Assembly: GCA_947498455.1 (NCBI GenBank)
Contig: CANMKK010000006.1
Coordinates: forward strand, 62,001-126,000
Length of the DNA stretch: 64,000 nt
Source: an uncultured Aquimarina sp.
Lineage (GTDB): Bacteria; Bacteroidota; Bacteroidia; Flavobacteriales; Flavobacteriaceae
Reading direction: 5' to 3'
The position numbers and the translations under genes were made by a program. Of this stretch, positions 18,624-26,712 are shown one piece after another (position 1 is the stretch's first letter; the number at the start of each line of letters is the position of its first letter). The notes beneath the pieces were generated by a model. That model made no database searches. It was not told the DNA's origin and saw nothing but the letters and a program-made list of their open reading frames with translations.

Positions 18624-18644
18624 CACACATACCAAATTATTAAA

Positions 18645-18725
18645 TTAACTCAACTCATATATACAATCTGGTAATTCTTCATGTTTATTTACGTGTATTA
18701 TTTTATATCTACAAGAATTATACAA
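18645..18725 (-). other. Possible 26-residue small ORF
   Basis: The minus-strand frame from a TTG at 18725 encodes a 26-residue peptide with a balanced composition (YKIIHVNKHEELPDCIYELS at the C-terminus). It ends 22 bp before the terminator at 18599-18623. There is no ATG start and no clear ribosome site, so it may be chance or part of a noncoding RNA. Confidence 0.2.
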
Positions 18726-18912
18726 TTAATTACTTGGATAATTTTATCAAAAAATTAACATATAGCAATTATACTATTCAAATTGTTAGCATCAGCAATG
18801 AATGATAATTTAATACAACAAATCGATAATAATAAGGTAGGTATTCTTAATCATGCTTAAAAAACAGTCTTTTTTAAGTAGATATATTAAATTATTAATA
18901 ATCTATTAACAA

Positions 18913-18944
18913 AAAAAAGATCGTAAATTAATACGATCTTTTTT
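18913..18944. terminator. Terminator after the large M43 protease gene
   Basis: Arms AAAAAAGATCGTA (18913-18925) and TACGATCTTTTTT (18932-18944) are perfect over 13 bp with a short loop. Long A and T runs make it functional in both directions. It lies 57 bp downstream of the stop at 19001. Confidence 0.8.
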
Positions 18945-19000
18945 ATAATTATGTAAACACTTTACAATGACTACATCATCTAAGAAATAACATAAAAGGC

Positions 19001-22000
19001 TTACTCTTTAATAATCCGTAAAAAATCAACGATTTCGTCTGATCTGATTATAACAAAATAACTTCCTGTAGACTCAATTTCATTACCCAAAAACACTGCC
19101 TCAGGGCTTTCATTATATTCTTCTTCTATCAAAAGTTTTCCTTGTATATCATAAACTTTTAATGACACATGTTCTCCCTTTAGTTTTCGCAAATCAACTG
19201 TAAATGCTTCTGTAAAAGGATTAGGATATACAGATATTCCATTCTCTTTTTCGAAATCATCAGTTCCAAGCACTCCAGCATCTGTAATTCTCAGATTATC
19301 AATCCATATCCTAGTCCCAAATCCAGAGGTGTTTTTAAACTTAATTAATACATTAGGGTTATTTTCAAAACCAGTTAATACTACTACTTCTTTTCTCCAG
19401 TGCGATGCTTCTGCAGGAATCCAATCATTAGTTTCATTTACTCCTATAGTATCTGGATCATCCAAAACCACAACTGTTTCTAAATCTGTATGGGTTTTAT
19501 CATAAAAACTTGTCCAAGTAGTTCCACAATCCGAAGAAACTAATACCTCCAATCGATCCGGACTATCATCATCACCTGCTACTTCAGCGTTGTCATATTT
19601 AGTATATGCAATATCAAACTCCATAGATTTTATATCGGAAGAAGAAAAATCTAAAGGCTTCAATATAAGTTCATCTATTTTATCCGCTGGATTATCTGCA
19701 TTATTAATCACCAAACATGAGCTATCTCCATTCCCAACATCAGAGCGTTTTTCCCATTCAATTTCATCTTCATCCGGGTTAATAATTTGCCAATCTGCAA
19801 TAGGAAAACTTCCTTCAAAATTTTCATTTAATGGCAATGTTGCTTTGGTTCCAATGGTTATAAAACTATTTTTCACCATTGTCGTCCCGTCTCCATAAGC
19901 ATTGGTCGCAACCAATTGTACATTGTATGTTCCTGGAGCATTATAAACGACAGAAGGGTTTTGATCTCCAGACATTGATGGTGTCCCTCCCGGAAATAAC
20001 CAAGCCCATGATGTAGGACTACCAGTTGACACATCATTAAATGTAAGAGCAACATCGCTACATATTGAATCTCCATTCATTTTAAAATCAGAAAAAGGGA
20101 CTTCTTTACTATCAAAGGTAAAATTGATATTATCAATCCAAATTCTGGTTCCAAATCCTGAAGTATTTAAGAATTTAATTAACACATTTGACTCTCCTTT
20201 AAATTGAGTTAGTAAAATTCTTTCAGTACGCCAATGAGACGCTTCTGTCGGAATCCAATTATTTGGGTTTGCTGCAGGACCAAATGTCTCTAATTCAGTA
20301 TGAGTTTTAGAGTATACTTCTGTCCAAGTTACTCCACAATCTTTAGAAGCTAAAACCTTTAAAACATCCGGGCTATCATTATCGAATTTAGTATATGCTA
20401 CATCAAAGGAAAAGTCAGTTTCTCCAATAGAAAGATCGAGGGATTGTAAAGTAATTTCATCAATTTCTCCTACAGTTTCATTATCAGCATTATTCATAAT
20501 CATACAAGAACTATCTCCATTACCTGCATCAGTTCGTTTTTCCCACTTCAAGCCACCATCCGGATTGAATACTTCCCATCCTGACGGAGGAAAAGTTCCT
20601 GTAAAATCTTGCGAAAAGGAATTTCCATCTGGAGTAACTATAGTAATATAATTACTCTTAGTTACTGTATTTGATCCATTAGCATTGCTTGTAGTTAAGA
20701 CAACCTCATAAGAACCTTGCGTATCATACGTAACTACGGGTGGATTTTTATCAGTTGATGTTGCAGGAATACCTCCTGCAAAAGTCCAAGACCAAGAAGT
20801 TGGATTCCCAGTAGACACGTCCTTAAAAGTAACATCAATGCTATTACAAATTGTAGTCCTTTGCCCCGAATAAAAATCAGAAACAGGAGCTATATTATTC
20901 TCTATAACAATATTTACATTATCAATCCAGATTCTCGTACCAAATCCAGAAGTGTTTAAAAACCGTATAGACACATTTGATTCTCCATCATAAGCACTAA
21001 GATCAATAATTTCTTTTCTCCAATGCTCATCCTTACTTGGTACCCAATCATTAGACAAGCTTGTTATAACTTCAGTTGTTTCAAGATCTGTATGCGTCTT
21101 AGAATACACATCATTCCACATAGCCCCACAATCCGTAGATACCTGAACTTTTAGCACATCTGGACTAGCGTCATCAAATTTGGTATAAGCTATATCAAAA
21201 TACATCTCGCTATTGTTTCCTCCCGAAAAATCATGATATGGTAATCTTATATAATCTTCTTCTCCGGTAACATTATTATTTGCATTATTTATAATCATAC
21301 TTGAGTCATCCCCATGCCCTGCGTCACTACGCTTTGCCCACGCTATCTCTTGATCAGGATTAAAAACATCCCACCCTTTTGGCGGAAAATCACCTTCAAA
21401 ATCTTCTGAAACAGCAACAGTACTACGCTGATCTACATATATATACTCTACTTCTTCTAAAGTATGTTGCCCAAGAGTATTTGTAACTTCTAAAGTCACT
21501 TTATATTTTCCTGGAGTATCATATTGAACTACAGGATTAGCATCTGTAGAGGTTGATGGATTTCCTCCTTCAAAAGTCCAAATTCTTGAATCAGGAAATC
21601 CTGTAGAAACATCTTTAAACGTAACTAATTCTCCACTACAAATTGAGCTCAAATTATTTTTTAGTTTTGCTTCGGGAACAGATGCTATAACTCCAGTTTC
21701 TTCAAGATTACTTTGACTCCATAATAAACTTCTAGGATAAAATGCTTCTGATGTATCTTCTAACCAATACGTCATTGCAGACACTTGATCTTTTGTATAC
21801 ATATTCTGACAACTAACATTATAATCCATATGATTTTCTAAGTTTGGATAAACACCACACTCATTTAATTGATCTCTTGTACATCCTTCAGACCCTTTTG
21901 TTAGTGGAGTATCATCTATTCCATCATTTATAGCATCACACCCATCCTGAAATGTATGTCTCAATCCAAAATAATGTCCAATTTCATGTGTCATTACCTT

Positions 22001-22684
22001 TTCAAAACCAGGATTATTTGCGGATAATGACCCACAAGTTCTTCCAATATACCTCCAGTTAAATGTAACATGAGGCACTACATCATGTATAGGCAAAAAA
22101 GCATGTCCAGAAGCATTCCATTGACCATAGTCATTGGGATAATGAACAATAGATATATCTAAATAATACTTATTGTTTTTTCCCCACCACATATGATCAT
22201 AAATACGGTCATCATAACCATGTTCTATTAAATTATTATCTGCTTGCCAATCCATACCTGGCACTTCTAGTAAGTTACCATCTGGATCTTCTGTAGCCAA
22301 AACAAATTCAATATTCATTTTATCTTTTATGCCATCAAATCTAGGATCCACATTATTATATCCCGGAAAAGTCCCATTAAAATCTCCATTAACTACCAAC
22401 ATTACATCATCAATACGACATTTCATATCTTCTTTACTAACTTCAATTACTTCAGGTTCTCCATTGTGGAGAATATGGAAAACTACCGGTATTTTATATG
22501 ACCCCGGTTTTCTTTTTAAATTATTAATAAACTGTTTTTGTGCTTTTACCTTAGACATTGCTTTCATAAAAGAAGCTTCTTCTTTCACTGATAACTTTGT
22601 ACCACAACGAACTTCTTTTTGCCCATAAGAACCTCCAGAAAAGCAAAGTAAAATGAGAATTAGTAAGTAGTGTTTTTTACTCAT
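19001..22684 (-). CDS. Large secreted M43 metalloprotease with PKD and anchor-J-like repeats and T9SS domain
   Basis: A 1227-residue secreted protease. After a signal peptide (MSKKHYLLILILLCFSGGSYG), the M43 domain spans about 25-340 with zinc site HEIGHYFGLRH at 233-243 and Met-turn NHMDY. Three tandem units follow, each a PKD domain (about 350-425, 617-695, 867-945) plus a beta-sandwich of the choice-of-anchor J or MAM-like kind. Each sandwich has the shared motifs KTHTDLET or KTHTELET and NTSGFGTRIWIDN. The end (about 1150-1227) is a T9SS sorting domain (SVYPNPFTEAFTVDL, VYDIQGKLLIEE). It acts at the surface or in the medium. Compared with the smaller paralogue, the repeat block is inserted between protease and sorting domains. 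Confidence 0.92.
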   Translation of the reverse strand: MSKKHYLLILILLCFSGGSYGQKEVRCGTKLSVKEEASFMKAMSKVKAQKQFINNLKRKPGSYKIPVVFHILHNGEPEVIEVSKEDMKCRIDDVMLVVNGDFNGTFPGYNNVDPRFDGIKDKMNIEFVLATEDPDGNLLEVPGMDWQADNNLIEHGYDDRIYDHMWWGKNNKYYLDISIVHYPNDYGQWNASGHAFLPIHDVVPHVTFNWRYIGRTCGSLSANNPGFEKVMTHEIGHYFGLRHTFQDGCDAINDGIDDTPLTKGSEGCTRDQLNECGVYPNLENHMDYNVSCQNMYTKDQVSAMTYWLEDTSEAFYPRSLLWSQSNLEETGVIASVPEAKLKNNLSSICSGELVTFKDVSTGFPDSRIWTFEGGNPSTSTDANPVVQYDTPGKYKVTLEVTNTLGQHTLEEVEYIYVDQRSTVAVSEDFEGDFPPKGWDVFNPDQEIAWAKRSDAGHGDDSSMIINNANNNVTGEEDYIRLPYHDFSGGNNSEMYFDIAYTKFDDASPDVLKVQVSTDCGAMWNDVYSKTHTDLETTEVITSLSNDWVPSKDEHWRKEIIDLSAYDGESNVSIRFLNTSGFGTRIWIDNVNIVIENNIAPVSDFYSGQRTTICNSIDVTFKDVSTGNPTSWSWTFAGGIPATSTDKNPPVVTYDTQGSYEVVLTTSNANGSNTVTKSNYITIVTPDGNSFSQDFTGTFPPSGWEVFNPDGGLKWEKRTDAGNGDSSCMIMNNADNETVGEIDEITLQSLDLSIGETDFSFDVAYTKFDNDSPDVLKVLASKDCGVTWTEVYSKTHTELETFGPAANPNNWIPTEASHWRTERILLTQFKGESNVLIKFLNTSGFGTRIWIDNINFTFDSKEVPFSDFKMNGDSICSDVALTFNDVSTGSPTSWAWLFPGGTPSMSGDQNPSVVYNAPGTYNVQLVATNAYGDGTTMVKNSFITIGTKATLPLNENFEGSFPIADWQIINPDEDEIEWEKRSDVGNGDSSCLVINNADNPADKIDELILKPLDFSSSDIKSMEFDIAYTKYDNAEVAGDDDSPDRLEVLVSSDCGTTWTSFYDKTHTDLETVVVLDDPDTIGVNETNDWIPAEASHWRKEVVVLTGFENNPNVLIKFKNTSGFGTRIWIDNLRITDAGVLGTDDFEKENGISVYPNPFTEAFTVDLRKLKGEHVSLKVYDIQGKLLIEEEYNESPEAVFLGNEIESTGSYFVIIRSDEIVDFLRIIKE

Positions 22685-22732
22685 AATTTAGTTTTTAACC
22701 TGTTAATTTTACATATTATAAAAGGCTAATAT

Positions 22733-22774
22733 ACAAAAGTCACATACTAGTACGTACTAGTATGTGACTTTTGT
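22733..22774. repeat. Perfect 42-bp palindrome
   Basis: Positions 22733-22753 (ending CATACTAGTAC) are followed directly by their exact reverse complement at 22754-22774, with no loop. The outer part ACAAAAGT...ACTTTTGT gives T-rich tails on both strands. It lies 49 bp upstream of the start of the large M43 gene. It could be a bidirectional terminator, a cruciform, or a protein-binding site. Confidence 0.7.
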
Positions 22775-23114
22775 TTCAAACTCAATTTTGATCCCTTAGT
22801 GTTCCGCAAGAAATCGAATGCACTATGTAAGAAAAAATGCTATTGAGTATAGACAGTTGAACATATAACGAACATTTTGTAATCTTAAAAAACCATTAAA
22901 AACAATAGGTTATCAAAATTCAAAAATTAACATTACATCAATAAGAAATAATAATAATTATTCATTTATGAAATGAAGTTCTAACCTCTAAAACTTGGAA
23001 TTGAGATACTGGATGATTTTCCAAAAATTATAGTATCCTAATTATTCGACACAGGATGTAAAACACACATTCATCGGATGTATGACAAATTTTCTTTTTC
23101 TACATGAAATTAGC

Positions 23115-23179
23115 AAAAAACATCTCTCTAAATCTAAAGGAAGGGCTGGGAATGGATGTTTTTTAATAACTTTAGATTT
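23115..23179. other. Interleaved inverted repeats, possible RNA pseudoknot
   Basis: Four 10-bp arms occur in the order A, B, A', B'. A is AAAAAACATC (23115-23124), B is AAATCTAAAG (23130-23139), A' is GATGTTTTTT (23155-23164) and B' is CTTTAGATTT (23170-23179). Both pairs are perfect complements. The spacers are 5, 15 and 5 nt. This order is that of an H-type pseudoknot. Function and strand are unknown. Confidence 0.4.
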
Positions 23180-23320
23180 GAACGTGAAATTTTTAATAAA
23201 AGGAGTTTATCTTACACCTCATCCACCTGTAAAACAATTCTTTATTATCTGTTTTACAATATAACAGATACTTGTAAAAACTGGAATCCTATAGAGATTC
23301 TATTGATGGCATAAAACACT

Positions 23321-24295
23321 TTAAAAACTTCTACTCATCAACTGTTCTCCAAATTGATGTAGCATTTCTTTTTTATCTTTTGAGATTGGTAATTCGTTCA
23401 ATATTTCGAACGCTTCTTTGGTATATTTTTCTACCTCCAGTCTTGTTTCCATTCTCGCACCTGTAGTCTCAAAAATATTGGTTACTTCATCAACCTTCTT
23501 AGAAGAGTCCTCAGGGTTTTCAGAAAACAATTGTATCAATCGTTTTTTTTCCTCTGAAGTCCCTAATTGCAATGCTTTTAAATATAAAAATGTTTTTTTA
23601 TTTTCTATAATATCTCCTCCTACTTGTTTTCCAAAACTCTCTGGATCACCAAAAACATCTAAATAGTCATCCTGTAATTGAAAAGCCACCCCTAATAGCT
23701 TTCCAAAAGCATAAATAGAAGATTTGCTTTGATCGGAAGCTTTAGCAATGATAGCTCCCATTTCCATAGCCGCTCCTACTAAAACAGCAGTTTTATACTC
23801 TATCATTTTTAGATACTCCGGGATTGTAACATCATCTCTGGTTTCAAAATCGATATCATATTGTTGCCCTTCACAAACCTCTATAGCCGTTTTACTAAAC
23901 AACTTAGCCAAAGCTCTAAAAGTTTCTCCTTCATATTTTTCAAACAACTGATACGCCATAATAAGCATCGCATCTCCAGAAAGAATTCCTGTATTTATAT
24001 CCCACTTTACATGAACAGTTTCTTTACCTCTTCTTAGAGGAGCTTCATCCATGATATCATCATGTACCAAGGAAAAATTATGAAATATTTCAATAGCCAG
24101 TGCAGCTTCTAGCGCTTCCTCATAAATGCTTCCAAAAATTTCGGCAGTAATTAAAACCAATGTAGGACGTAAACGCTTCCCTCCAAGGTTTAAAATATAC
24201 GAAATTGGTTCATAGAGATTTTTAGGTTCTTTTTCTATTACTTTTTTAGAAAGGTGTTCTAAAAAATACTGCTGATAATCTAAAATTGTATGCAC
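23321..24295 (-). CDS. Polyprenyl synthetase (isoprenyl diphosphate synthase)
   Basis: A 324-residue trans-prenyltransferase that condenses isopentenyl diphosphate with an allylic diphosphate. The substrate loop GGKRLRPTLVLIT lies at about 34-46, the first aspartate-rich motif in LVHDDIMDEAPLRRG (DDIMD, about 76-90), and the second in QLQDDYLDVFGDPESFGK (DDYLD, about 210). Chain length (farnesyl, geranylgeranyl or longer) cannot be fixed from the sequence, though the residues before the first motif (IEIFHNFSLVHDD) fit a short- to medium-chain enzyme. It works in the cytoplasm downstream of the mevalonate genes. It is monocistronic, divergent from the TetR-RND operon. Confidence 0.9.
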   Translation of the reverse strand: MHTILDYQQYFLEHLSKKVIEKEPKNLYEPISYILNLGGKRLRPTLVLITAEIFGSIYEEALEAALAIEIFHNFSLVHDDIMDEAPLRRGKETVHVKWDINTGILSGDAMLIMAYQLFEKYEGETFRALAKLFSKTAIEVCEGQQYDIDFETRDDVTIPEYLKMIEYKTAVLVGAAMEMGAIIAKASDQSKSSIYAFGKLLGVAFQLQDDYLDVFGDPESFGKQVGGDIIENKKTFLYLKALQLGTSEEKKRLIQLFSENPEDSSKKVDEVTNIFETTGARMETRLEVEKYTKEAFEILNELPISKDKKEMLHQFGEQLMSRSF

Positions 24296-24381
24296 TTATT
24301 TATTTTTTGCGCTAAGGTAAAATAAAATTTAGGAAGACATTTTTTAAACCCGGATTATGTATTGGAACTTTGTGTTGAGAA

Positions 24382-24484
24382 TTGAAATCAAAATAAAATA
24401 TGACATTTTCTAAGTTTCAGCATAGCATCGGCTATGGTTAAACTTAAAAATGTAATGAATCGATATATTTTGAAGTGATTTCAA
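24382..24484. repeat. Nested imperfect palindrome of about 103 bp
   Basis: Outer arms TTGAAATCA (24382-24390) and TGATTTCAA (24476-24484) enclose longer arms 24403-24426 and 24431-24453 (ACATTTT, TAAGTTT, CATAGC against their complements, with one bulge and two mismatches). The loop is ATCG. It resembles in style, not in sequence, the 163-bp hairpin repeat. Confidence 0.55.
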
Positions 24485-24692
24485 GGTGTAATAAATTTTC
24501 TAATTCATAATGCAAATTAAGTCTAATTGTCCAGATAGCAATTATACTTTCATCTGTAACACAGCTGATAGGCTCATTCTCGAAAAGTTACATTTTGGAT
24601 AATCCAATACATCTTCATGGTTACATTAACATCAGCTATTTCCTAAGCAGACTACCTAATGTTAAATTTTTGTAAAACCTTGGAAACTTTTA

Positions 24693-24722
24693 TTGTTTCT
24701 AAAGTTTCCTGATGTATCTTTG
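24693..24722 (+). promoter_or_regulatory. Predicted promoter of the TetR-RND efflux operon
   Basis: TTG (24693-24695) and TATCTTTG (24715-24722) are 19 nt apart, an exact match to the Bacteroidota consensus. The TTG is also the first in-frame start-like codon of a longer tetR frame. Because it is the promoter element, translation must begin later, at the ATG at 24744. Confidence 0.65.
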
Positions 24723-24743
24723 TCCAAAATTTGTACCTTATCT

Positions 24744-25340
24744 ATGAAAGAAAAGATTATAGAAAAAGCGAATGACTTGTTCTTAAACTTTGGTTTTAAG
24801 AGTGTAACCATGGATGATTTGGCTTCAGAGATGGGCATCTCTAAAAAAACAATTTATACGCATTTTCAAAACAAAACAAAACTCGTAGAAGCTACAACTG
24901 ATTATTTATTCTGTATGATTAGTGAAGGTATTGACAAAATATTAAAGCAAAAGAACGATCCTATAGAAGAATTATTTATGATCAAGGCTTTCGTAATGAA
25001 ACATCTTAAAGATGAAAAAACTTCACCACAATATCAATTACAAAAATATTACCCCAAAATACATAACGCTTTAAAAAAAAGACAATTCGATGTGTTTCAG
25101 AGTTGTATTATAGAAAATCTAGAGAGAGGAATTGAAACAGAAATTTTTAGAAAAAATATTGATATCGAACTTATCTCCAGATTATATTTTATGGGAACAA
25201 TGGCTATTAAGGATAAAGAAATGTTCCCGATTCAATTATTTTCAATGATAAAACTTATGGAAAATTATCTAGAATACCATATTCGCGGTATTGCCACAGA
25301 AAAAGGATTAAACGTTTTAAACAACCTGATAAAAGAATAA
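24744..25340 (+). CDS. TetR/AcrR family transcriptional regulator
   Basis: A 198-residue repressor-type regulator. The N-terminal helix-turn-helix is clear: VTMDDLASEMGISKKTIYTHF (about 24-44) followed by the family KTKLVEA continuation. The C-terminal ligand domain is variable and helical. The start is ATG 24744 (MKEKIIEKANDLFL), since the upstream extension begins at the promoter TTG. It is the first gene of a four-gene operon with TolC-, MFP- and RND-type efflux genes (6-8 bp gaps). It therefore probably represses its own operon and responds to an effluxed compound. No operator is identified, although a palindrome lies upstream at 24382-24484. Confidence 0.92.
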   Translation: MKEKIIEKANDLFLNFGFKSVTMDDLASEMGISKKTIYTHFQNKTKLVEATTDYLFCMISEGIDKILKQKNDPIEELFMIKAFVMKHLKDEKTSPQYQLQKYYPKIHNALKKRQFDVFQSCIIENLERGIETEIFRKNIDIELISRLYFMGTMAIKDKEMFPIQLFSMIKLMENYLEYHIRGIATEKGLNVLNNLIKE

Positions 25341-25346
25341 TAAATT

Positions 25347-26705
25347 ATGAGAAACAATCTTTGGTCTTTATGTTTCTGTTGCCTATTCACTTTATTTAGT
25401 ATTGCACAAGAAACTTCCGTTTCTTCCCAGTATTCATTTACACTAGATGAAGCAATTGAATTTGCATTAGAAAATAGTTATCAATCCATTAATGCCAGAC
25501 GTGATGTTGCTAAAGCATTAAAAAGAAAATGGGAAGCAACCGCCACAGGACTCCCACAAGTTAATGCAGTTGTAGATTACCAAAACCAATTAAAACAACC
25601 TGTATCATTAATCCCTGGTGAATTATCGGGGGGAGATTCAGGAACCTTCGTTCCAGTAATCTTTGGTACAAAACAGAAACTATCTGCTACAGCTACATTA
25701 TCCCAACTTTTATTTGATGGATCCTATCTTGTAGGTCTACAAGCAGCAAAAAGTTTTTTACAATTTACGAATGATTCTGAAGAAAAAGCACAGCTAGAAG
25801 TTCGTAAAAGTGTTATTAACGCATACGGAAGTGTATTGGTTGCTCAGGAAAGTGTACGAATTATTCAGAAGAATAAAGAAACACTTCAAAAGAATTATGA
25901 TGAAACTAAAAAAACATTCGATAATGGATTAAACGAAGAAGAAGATGTAGAGCAAATACAAATAACTCTTCTTCAGACCATCAATCAATTAAATAATGCA
26001 GAACGTCAGCAAAAGATTGCTTTACAAATGTTTAATCTAACAATTGGTGTCGACGTTGACTCTAACACGATATTGTCTGATTCTCTTGATACATTATCTA
26101 TTAAAAATATTGACCCATCTATTACTACAAAGCCTTTTTCTTTAGAAAACAATGTTGATTATAGATTAGGGTATTTACTTACAGAACAAAGAAGGTTAGA
26201 GTTAAAATTAGAAAGAAGTAAAGCTTTACCATCCTTATCGGCTTTTGTGAATTATGGCACACAAGGTAATAGTGATTCTTTTACATTTTTAGATAATGAT
26301 CAAATGTGGTTTCAATCTTCTATATTAGGTGTTACTTTAAATATTCCAATTTTCAGTTCTCTTAAAAGAAGTGCTAAAACTAAACAAGCCAAAATAGCTT
26401 TTGAGCAGGCCAACACCTCATTTACCCAAACTCAACAACAAATTAAGCTTCAATACAATAGTGCTATTAATGAATATCAGCTTGCCATTGATAATTATGA
26501 AATAACAAAACAAAATCTTGCATTAGCAGAGCGAATAGAAAACAAGAATCAAATTAAATATACAGAAGGATTAGCTACTAGCTTTGAACTAAGACAAGCT
26601 CAATTACAATTATACAGTATACAGCAAGAATCATTACAGGCTATGGTAGCCATTATAAACAACAAAGCAACATTAGAAACAATTTTAAATACTCCTAATA
26701 ACTAA
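25347..26705 (+). CDS. TolC-family outer membrane efflux protein
   Basis: A 452-residue outer membrane channel with a signal peptide (MRNNLWSLCFCCLFTLFSIAQ). Two TolC-like repeats are visible: the first helical hairpin begins FTLDEAIEFALENSYQSINAR, and the second half contains LGYLLTEQRRLELKLERSKALPSL and the terminal TEGLATSFELRQAQLQLYS region. Long coiled-coil helices rich in Gln, Glu and Lys fit the periplasmic barrel. It forms the exit duct for the RND pump encoded two genes downstream. It is translationally close to tetR (6 bp gap) and to the membrane fusion protein gene (7 bp gap). Confidence 0.94.
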   Translation: MRNNLWSLCFCCLFTLFSIAQETSVSSQYSFTLDEAIEFALENSYQSINARRDVAKALKRKWEATATGLPQVNAVVDYQNQLKQPVSLIPGELSGGDSGTFVPVIFGTKQKLSATATLSQLLFDGSYLVGLQAAKSFLQFTNDSEEKAQLEVRKSVINAYGSVLVAQESVRIIQKNKETLQKNYDETKKTFDNGLNEEEDVEQIQITLLQTINQLNNAERQQKIALQMFNLTIGVDVDSNTILSDSLDTLSIKNIDPSITTKPFSLENNVDYRLGYLLTEQRRLELKLERSKALPSLSAFVNYGTQGNSDSFTFLDNDQMWFQSSILGVTLNIPIFSSLKRSAKTKQAKIAFEQANTSFTQTQQQIKLQYNSAINEYQLAIDNYEITKQNLALAERIENKNQIKYTEGLATSFELRQAQLQLYSIQQESLQAMVAIINNKATLETILNTPNN

Positions 26706-26712
26706 TATATCC

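Larger units (their letters stand above)
18213..19000. other. Long intergenic region between two protease genes
   Basis: This 788-bp AT-rich gap holds two hairpin terminators, 18599-18623 and 18913-18944. A short minus-strand frame lies just upstream of the first (18645-18725). It also contains the upstream region of the 16971-18212 protease. No gene of normal length is present on either strand. Confidence 0.5.
22685..23320. other. Intergenic region with palindrome and interleaved inverted repeats
   Basis: This 636-bp gap contains the 42-bp palindrome at 22733-22774, interleaved inverted repeats at 23115-23179 and a 9-bp-arm hairpin at 23228-23258 (TGTAAAACA and complement). No gene is convincing. 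A plus-strand frame at 23082-23264 lacks a coding look and overlaps the repeats. Confidence 0.5.
24296..24743. other. Divergent intergenic region before the efflux operon
   Basis: This 448-bp gap lies between polyprenyl synthetase (minus) and the TetR gene (plus). It holds a nested imperfect palindrome at 24382-24484 and the predicted tetR promoter at 24693-24722. No gene is seen. Confidence 0.45.

Noticed and set aside
23082..23264. Plus-strand 60-codon frame
   Set aside because: It overlaps the interleaved inverted repeats and shows no signal peptide, domain or coding-like composition.
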